From contig CALEPD010000288.1 of assembly GCA_937910265.1 (NCBI GenBank), positions 1 through 10,435 of the forward strand: a stretch of 10,435 nt of DNA, given 5' to 3'. The stretch comes from an uncultured Bacteroidales bacterium. Its GTDB lineage: Bacteria > Bacteroidota > Bacteroidia > Bacteroidales > P3. Both the position numbers and the translations under genes were made by a program. Of the stretch, positions 7,840-10,435 are shown piece by piece (the first letter of the stretch is position 1; every line of letters starts with the position of its first letter). The notes below the pieces were generated by a model. That model had not been told where the DNA came from and made no database searches. It saw nothing but the letters and a program-made list of their open reading frames with translations.

Positions 7840-7963
7840 GTGTTCAGAAAAAATCGCGATGGTTGGAACTCGAGTAGGCTTTGCCAGATATTGCCCAGGG
7901 GCTCTGGTTACAAATGTGGCTGATACAAAGAGCGAAACCGTAGGAAAGCAATTGATAGAACAC
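7840..7963. mobile_element. Shortened copy of the TTCTATAAATT-ended repeat in the ribF leader
   Basis: This segment begins GTGTTC (7840-7845) and ends GAACAC (7958-7963), and its right end AAAGCAATTGATAGAAC (7945-7961) matches the right end of the 2734-2923 element with one change. Upstream blocks (AAAAATCG, CGAGT, TTGCCC, AAATGTGGCT) follow in the same order as in that element but with shorter spacing. It therefore looks like a diverged, internally deleted relative (124 bp against 190 bp). It lies between the leftward promoter and the ribF start, so it would be transcribed as the operon leader. Confidence 0.5.
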
Positions 7964-7979
7964 TCTATAAAAAACAGTG

Positions 7980-7987
7980 CAAAGGTA
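7980..7987 (-). promoter_or_regulatory. Probable promoter (-7 box) of the ribF-LRR-nitrilase-mutS2 operon
   Basis: On the minus strand this reads TACCTTTG followed by CACTG, a perfect match to the Bacteroidetes -7 element TAnnTTTG. A TTG suitable as -33 lies 24 bases upstream, slightly more than the usual 19-21, so the -33 box is weak. The predicted start is near 7975, about 180 nt ahead of the ribF ATG. It is divergent from the rpsP promoter, whose boxes lie 20-50 bp away. Confidence 0.5.
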
Positions 7988-8006
7988 CAACTTTTTTCAT
8001 AAAAAT

Positions 8007-8037
8007 TTTGTCAATATCAAAAAGTTATGTATTTTTG
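8007..8037 (+). promoter_or_regulatory. Promoter of rpsP
   Basis: TTTG at 8007-8010 (-33) and TATTTTTG at 8030-8037 (-7, matching TAnnTTTG) are separated by 19 bases, the expected spacing for the primary sigma factor of Bacteroidetes. The predicted start is near 8042, leaving an AT-rich leader of about 50 nt before the rpsP ATG, with no Shine-Dalgarno, as is normal in this phylum. Confidence 0.75.
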
Positions 8038-8090
8038 CAGACGAAAAAATAAACACATACAATATTTAACAATTTAAAAAACATTTAATT

Positions 8091-8636
8091 ATGCCTACAA
8101 GAATCAGATTACAACGTCATGGTAAAAAGAACCAACCTTTCTATCATATTGTTGTTGCGGACGGTCGTGCACCTCGAGATGGAAAATTTATTGAGAAGAT
8201 AGGCACCTACAATCCGCTGACCAACCCTGCCACCATCGTTTTGAACACTGAGAAAGCCGTTGAGTGGTTGAAAAACGGAGCACAACCCAGCGACACCGCC
8301 CGTCGTATCCTTTCGTACAAAGGCGTCTTGTTGCGTCGTCACCTCCAGATCGGTGTTGAAAAAGGCGCTATCAGCCAGGAAGTTGCTGATGCAAGATTCA
8401 ACGAATGGTTGCAAGCCAAAGAGAACAAAATCTCAAACAAGAAGAGCGAGATTGAAAACAACAAGCGCAACGAATCGAAAGCTGCTCTCGAATTAGAGAA
8501 GAAAGCCAATGAAGCCAAAGCTGCCGCTGTAGCCGCCAAACGCGCCGCTGCTGAAGCTGCCGCTACCGAAGCTCCTGAAGCAAGCGAAGAAAATGCAGAA
8601 GAAGCTGCTACCGAAGAGGCTCCTGCTGCTGAATAA
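8091..8636 (+). CDS. rpsP: 30S ribosomal protein S16 with long Ala/Glu-rich tail
   Basis: Small-subunit ribosomal protein that binds 16S rRNA and helps assemble the 30S body. The N-terminus is canonical S16: MPTRIRLQRHGKKNQPFYHI (1-20), then VVADGRAPRDG (21-31) and IGTYNPL (37-43). The motif DTARRILSYKGV (68-79) follows. S16 is usually 80-90 residues; this one has 181. Residues from about 90 form an extension that becomes Lys/Glu-rich (about 108-137) and then Ala/Glu-rich to the end (AAAEAAATEAPEA and similar). Extended S16 of this kind is normal in Bacteroidetes, so it is not a fusion artefact. The start ATG sits about 50 nt after a strong promoter. rimM follows 206 bp later. Confidence 0.97.
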   Translation: MPTRIRLQRHGKKNQPFYHIVVADGRAPRDGKFIEKIGTYNPLTNPATIVLNTEKAVEWLKNGAQPSDTARRILSYKGVLLRRHLQIGVEKGAISQEVADARFNEWLQAKENKISNKKSEIENNKRNESKAALELEKKANEAKAAAVAAKRAAAEAAATEAPEASEENAEEAATEEAPAAE

Positions 8637-8657
8637 TATTGAAAGTTGCCTTAAGGT

Positions 8658-8703
8658 GGGGTCTATAAATGAACCTTTGAGAGAAACAATTTATAGAACA
8701 CCC
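8658..8703. repeat. Short hairpin copy of the TTCTATAAATT repeat between rpsP and rimM
   Basis: TCTATAAAT (8662-8670) pairs perfectly with ATTTATAGA (8689-8697), flanked by G-rich GGTGGGG on the left and ACACCC on the right that extend the pairing imperfectly. The right arm GAAACAATTTATAGAACACCC matches the right ends of the elements at 2734-2923 and 7840-7963. With only 18 bases between arms it resembles the two fused ends of the larger element. It starts 21 bp after the rpsP stop and has no U-tract. Confidence 0.55.
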
Positions 8704-8722
8704 TCAACATTCACAAAAAATT

Positions 8723-8758
8723 ACAGAAAGCGTGCCCATAATCGGACACGCTTTCTGT
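8723..8758. promoter_or_regulatory. Perfect 12-bp hairpin in the rpsP-rimM intergenic region
   Basis: ACAGAAAGCGTG (8723-8734) and CACGCTTTCTGT (8747-8758) form a perfect 12-bp stem with a 12-base loop. On the plus strand it is followed by CGTAAATGG, with no T-run, so it is not a standard terminator for rpsP. On the minus strand it is followed by AATTTTTTG, which would fit a leftward terminator, yet no leftward gene lies to its right nearby. It could be a transcript-end stabiliser, processing site or attenuator between rpsP and rimM. Confidence 0.6.
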
Positions 8759-8842
8759 CGTAAATGGGGTTGCCACAGTTGCCGATGGAAGAGATCGCTG
8801 CACAGCGCACCCACGAGAAATAACCGAAGAAACTGCAACGAC

Positions 8843-9367
8843 ATGAACATAGAGGAATGCTACCGACTGGGTAAGATAACAAAACCTTTCGGATACAAAG
8901 GACAAGTAGTCATATTTCTTGATGTTGACACACCGGAAGACTACGCTGAACTGGACTCGGCTTTTGTAGAGATAAAGAACAGCCTTGTACCCTACTTTTT
9001 CAAGATAGAGAGTCTAAACGGAAACAAAGCCATAGTAAGTTTTGAGGACATGACCGCTGAGGAGGCTCAGGGTCTTGTGGGCCACGACCTGTACCTGCCG
9101 CTGAGCCTGCTCCCGAAACTAACCGGCAACAAATTTTACTACCACGAGATTATCCACTTCAAAGTGGTTGACGAAGAACATGGGGATATCGGGGAGATTG
9201 TCTCTGTGATTGACTATCCCGCCCACCCGTTGTTTCAAATAATGAAAGATGGGACAGAAATACTTGTACCTATCGTTGACCCTATCATAAAAAATGTTGA
9301 CAGGGAGAACAAAACAATTTACATACAAGCACCAAACGGATTGATTGATTTATACTTACAGAAGTAA
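8843..9367 (+). CDS. rimM: Ribosome maturation factor RimM
   Basis: Assembly factor for the 30S head that binds ribosomal protein S19. The 174-residue product is the usual size. The N-terminal RimM barrel begins CYRLGKITKPFGYKGQVV (6-23), with the family's LGKI..PFG.KG motif. The C-terminal PRC-barrel runs from about 96 (FYYHEIIHFKVVD) through GEIVSVIDYPAH, EILVPIVDPIIKNVD and the closing PNGLIDLYL. An in-frame GTG at 8732 would add 37 residues, but these are Cys/Arg-rich, unlike the family, and lie in the hairpin above. ATG 8843 starts just before the conserved domain and is preferred. It is downstream of rpsP in the same direction, the classical S16-RimM neighbourhood. No clear promoter of its own is visible, so it may depend on rpsP transcription. 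Confidence 0.93.
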   Translation: MNIEECYRLGKITKPFGYKGQVVIFLDVDTPEDYAELDSAFVEIKNSLVPYFFKIESLNGNKAIVSFEDMTAEEAQGLVGHDLYLPLSLLPKLTGNKFYYHEIIHFKVVDEEHGDIGEIVSVIDYPAHPLFQIMKDGTEILVPIVDPIIKNVDRENKTIYIQAPNGLIDLYLQK

Positions 9368-9386
9368 TAATAAATATTGATAGTTT

Positions 9387-9420
9387 TTTGATTGTTTAAT
9401 TCATTTTTTGTGTATATTTG
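9387..9420 (+). promoter_or_regulatory. Promoter directly abutting the TraR/DksA-family gene
   Basis: TATATTTG at 9413-9420 matches the Bacteroidetes -7 element TAnnTTTG exactly. Upstream, TTTG at 9387-9390 (22-base spacer) or ATTG at 9391-9394 (18-base spacer) could be the -33 box. The ATG of the next gene is at 9425, about where transcription would begin, so the message may be leaderless or nearly so. The site is in the 57-bp gap after rimM. Confidence 0.55.
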
Positions 9421-9424
9421 CAAC

Positions 9425-9823
9425 ATGAATAAAGAAGAAAAAACCATTGAAAAAACGCGTTATTCGGCAGAAGAATTACAAGTGTTCAAAGAGTTAATCC
9501 TGGCAAAAATAGCAGAGGCTGAGAAGAACCTTGAGCTGCTGACAGCAGCTGTCGCTGGAAACGAAAACGACGTTACTGACACGGCTCCCACATTCAAGAA
9601 TCTTGAAGAAGGAAGGGATGTGTTGTCGAAAGAAGAGAACTCGCGGCTTGCAGCCCGTCAACAAAAATTCATCCGCGACCTACAAGCAGCGCTTATACGC
9701 ATCGAGAACAATACTTATGGCGTGTGCCGCATATCAGGCAAACTAATACCCAAGGAGCGCCTAATGATTGTTCCCCATGCTACCACAACGGTAGAGGCAA
9801 AATTGTCGCAGAACAAAAAATGA
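9425..9823 (+). CDS. TraR/DksA-family protein with degenerate zinc finger
   Basis: A 132-residue small protein of the TraR/DksA family; relatives bind the secondary channel of RNA polymerase and adjust promoter choice. Residues 1-85 are mostly charged helix (EELQVFKELILAKIAEAEKN, then SRLAARQQKFIRDLQAAL), consistent with the DksA coiled coil. The C-terminal part has YGVCRISGKLIPKERL, then VPHATTTVEAK, the usual zinc-finger fold region. Only one of the four zinc-binding cysteines remains, which I recall as common in Bacteroidetes members, so zinc binding is doubtful. A TTG 33 bp upstream (9392) would add an unconserved hydrophobic stretch that overlaps the promoter, so ATG 9425 is the start. 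It ends 33 bp before a strong terminator. Confidence 0.9.
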   Translation: MNKEEKTIEKTRYSAEELQVFKELILAKIAEAEKNLELLTAAVAGNENDVTDTAPTFKNLEEGRDVLSKEENSRLAARQQKFIRDLQAALIRIENNTYGVCRISGKLIPKERLMIVPHATTTVEAKLSQNKK

Positions 9824-9856
9824 CACACCCCCTCATCGGAAATGAGAGTTAGCAAT

Positions 9857-9892
9857 AAAGCGGAGGATTCAAAAAAGAATCCTCCGCTTTTT
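9857..9892 (+). terminator. Strong intrinsic terminator after the TraR/DksA-family gene
   Basis: AAAGCGGAGGATTC (9857-9870) and GAATCCTCCGCTTT (9877-9890) form a perfect 14-bp stem with an A6 loop, and the stem end runs into TTTTT (9888-9892). On the minus strand the hairpin ends in CTTTATTG, so it could also stop leftward transcription, though less well. Confidence 0.9.
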
Positions 9893-9951
9893 ATATGATG
9901 ATGGGGTGACTGGACAGCAATTGGACTGTAATTGTTTATACTGCACATGAA

Positions 9952-10383
9952 ACGTGCATTGCCAGGAATTGGCTATTAATTGCTTGCTGGCAAATGGATC
10001 TACAACAGGGCGACAACAATTAAACGCAAATTGCCACGAATTTACCATTAATTACTTGCTGGCAACTGTATCTCCAACAGGTCGACATCGATTGAACACA
10101 AATTACCATTAATTAACCATTAATTGCTTGCTGGCATTTACCGTCTACTCATAACACAAACGCGAATTGAAATTAATTAGCCATTAATTACTTGCTGGCA
10201 ACTGTATCTACAATAGGGCGGCTACTATTGAACGCAAATTGCCATTAATTAACCATTAATTATTTGCTGACATCTACCTTCTGCTCAAATACAAACGCGA
10301 ATTGAAATTAATTAGCCATTAATTGCTTGCTGGCAACTGTGTCTACAACAGGTCGACAACAATTAAACGCGAATTGCCATTGT
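9952..10383. repeat. Tandem array of two partly alternating unit types (72 and 63-64 bp)
   Basis: Every unit boundary is marked by a string close to CATTAATTGCTTGCTGGC. Units start at 9989 (72 bp, type A), 10061 (72, A), 10133 (64, B), 10197 (72, A), 10269 (63, B) and 10332 (A, breaks off near 10383). A degenerate half unit lies at 9952-9988. Type A units share GGCAACTGTATCTACAACAG followed by GTCGAC or a variant and an AAATTGCC block. Type B units share CTCA, ACAAACGCGAATTGAAATTA and GCCATTAATT. The array is AT-rich, contains self-complementary TTAATT and TTAATTAA strings, and is non-coding. Function unknown. Confidence 0.85.
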
Positions 10384-10421
10384 AAACATCCCCTTTTTAG
10401 GACAGTTCTAAATTGGACTTG

Positions 10422-10429
10422 CAAAATTA
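10422..10429 (-). promoter_or_regulatory. Promoter-like -7 box pointing leftwards into the tandem array
   Basis: On the minus strand this reads TAATTTTG, followed by CAAG, a perfect TAnnTTTG match. The -33 position falls beyond the window, so it cannot be confirmed. If active, transcription would start near 10417 and run leftward through the array towards the hairpin at 9857-9892. Confidence 0.3.
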
Positions 10430-10435
10430 CATAAA

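Larger units (their letters stand above)
9893..10435. other. Non-coding right end of the window
   Basis: No coding frame of note exists on either strand; the many TTAA strings put stops in most frames. Most of it is the tandem array at 9952-10383. Positions 9893-9951 look like decayed array sequence or plain spacer. The last 52 bases hold a promoter-like site on the minus strand, described separately. Confidence 0.7.

Noticed and set aside
8732..8842. N-terminal extension of RimM from GTG 8732
   Set aside because: The extra 37 residues are Cys/Arg-rich, not family-like, and are encoded across a perfect hairpin; ATG 8843 matches the usual RimM start.
9952..10383. Tandem array considered as a CRISPR array
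   Set aside because: The segments between conserved motifs are themselves repeated (types A and B), the units are 63-72 bp with drifting sequence, and no cas gene is in the window.
9952..10383. Tandem array considered as a replication origin with iterons
   Set aside because: No DnaA-box-like TTATCCACA or close variant was seen, and neither dnaA nor a plasmid rep gene is nearby.

Overview
The window is ordinary chromosomal DNA from a member of the Bacteroidota, most likely the order Bacteroidales. The evidence is threefold. Promoters match the Bacteroidetes -33/-7 pattern (TTTG, then TAnnTTTG about 19 bases on), with almost no Shine-Dalgarno sequences. Ribosomal protein S16 carries a long Ala/Glu-rich tail. 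The TraR/DksA-type protein is of the Bacteroidetes kind that lacks most zinc-finger cysteines. Family and genus cannot be settled from sequence alone.

Layout. Positions 1-391 are non-coding and hold one copy of a double-hairpin repeat. A rightward potassium-uptake pair follows (392-2642): a TrkH/KtrB-type channel subunit and a TrkA/KtrA-type nucleotide-binding partner that ends after its first (RCK_N) domain. The convergent gap 2643-3015 holds a 190-bp element with perfect 14-bp inverted ends and a second copy of the double-hairpin repeat. Next comes a tight leftward operon, in transcription order ribF (FAD synthesis), a secreted leucine-rich-repeat protein, a nitrilase-family (omega-amidase-like) enzyme and mutS2. 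The first three are joined by ATGA stop/start overlaps. Divergent promoters at about 7980-8037 serve this operon leftwards and rpsP rightwards.

On the right, rpsP, rimM and a TraR/DksA-family gene run rightwards and end at a strong intrinsic terminator (9857-9892). rpsP and rimM are the familiar S16/ribosome-maturation pairing, but are separated here by 206 bp with two hairpins. The last 535 bp are non-coding and hold an AT-rich tandem array in which two related unit types (72 bp and 63-64 bp) partly alternate.

The genes are housekeeping. The interest lies between them: a family of short elements with inverted ends based on TTCTATAAATTG (three copies, one apparently in the ribF-operon leader), the double-hairpin repeat (two copies, 33 of 34 bases identical), the tandem array with a promoter-like site pointing into it, the truncated TrkA-type subunit, and a TraR/DksA-family gene whose promoter abuts its start codon. 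I found no evidence for a defence system, CRISPR, phage or transposase gene.
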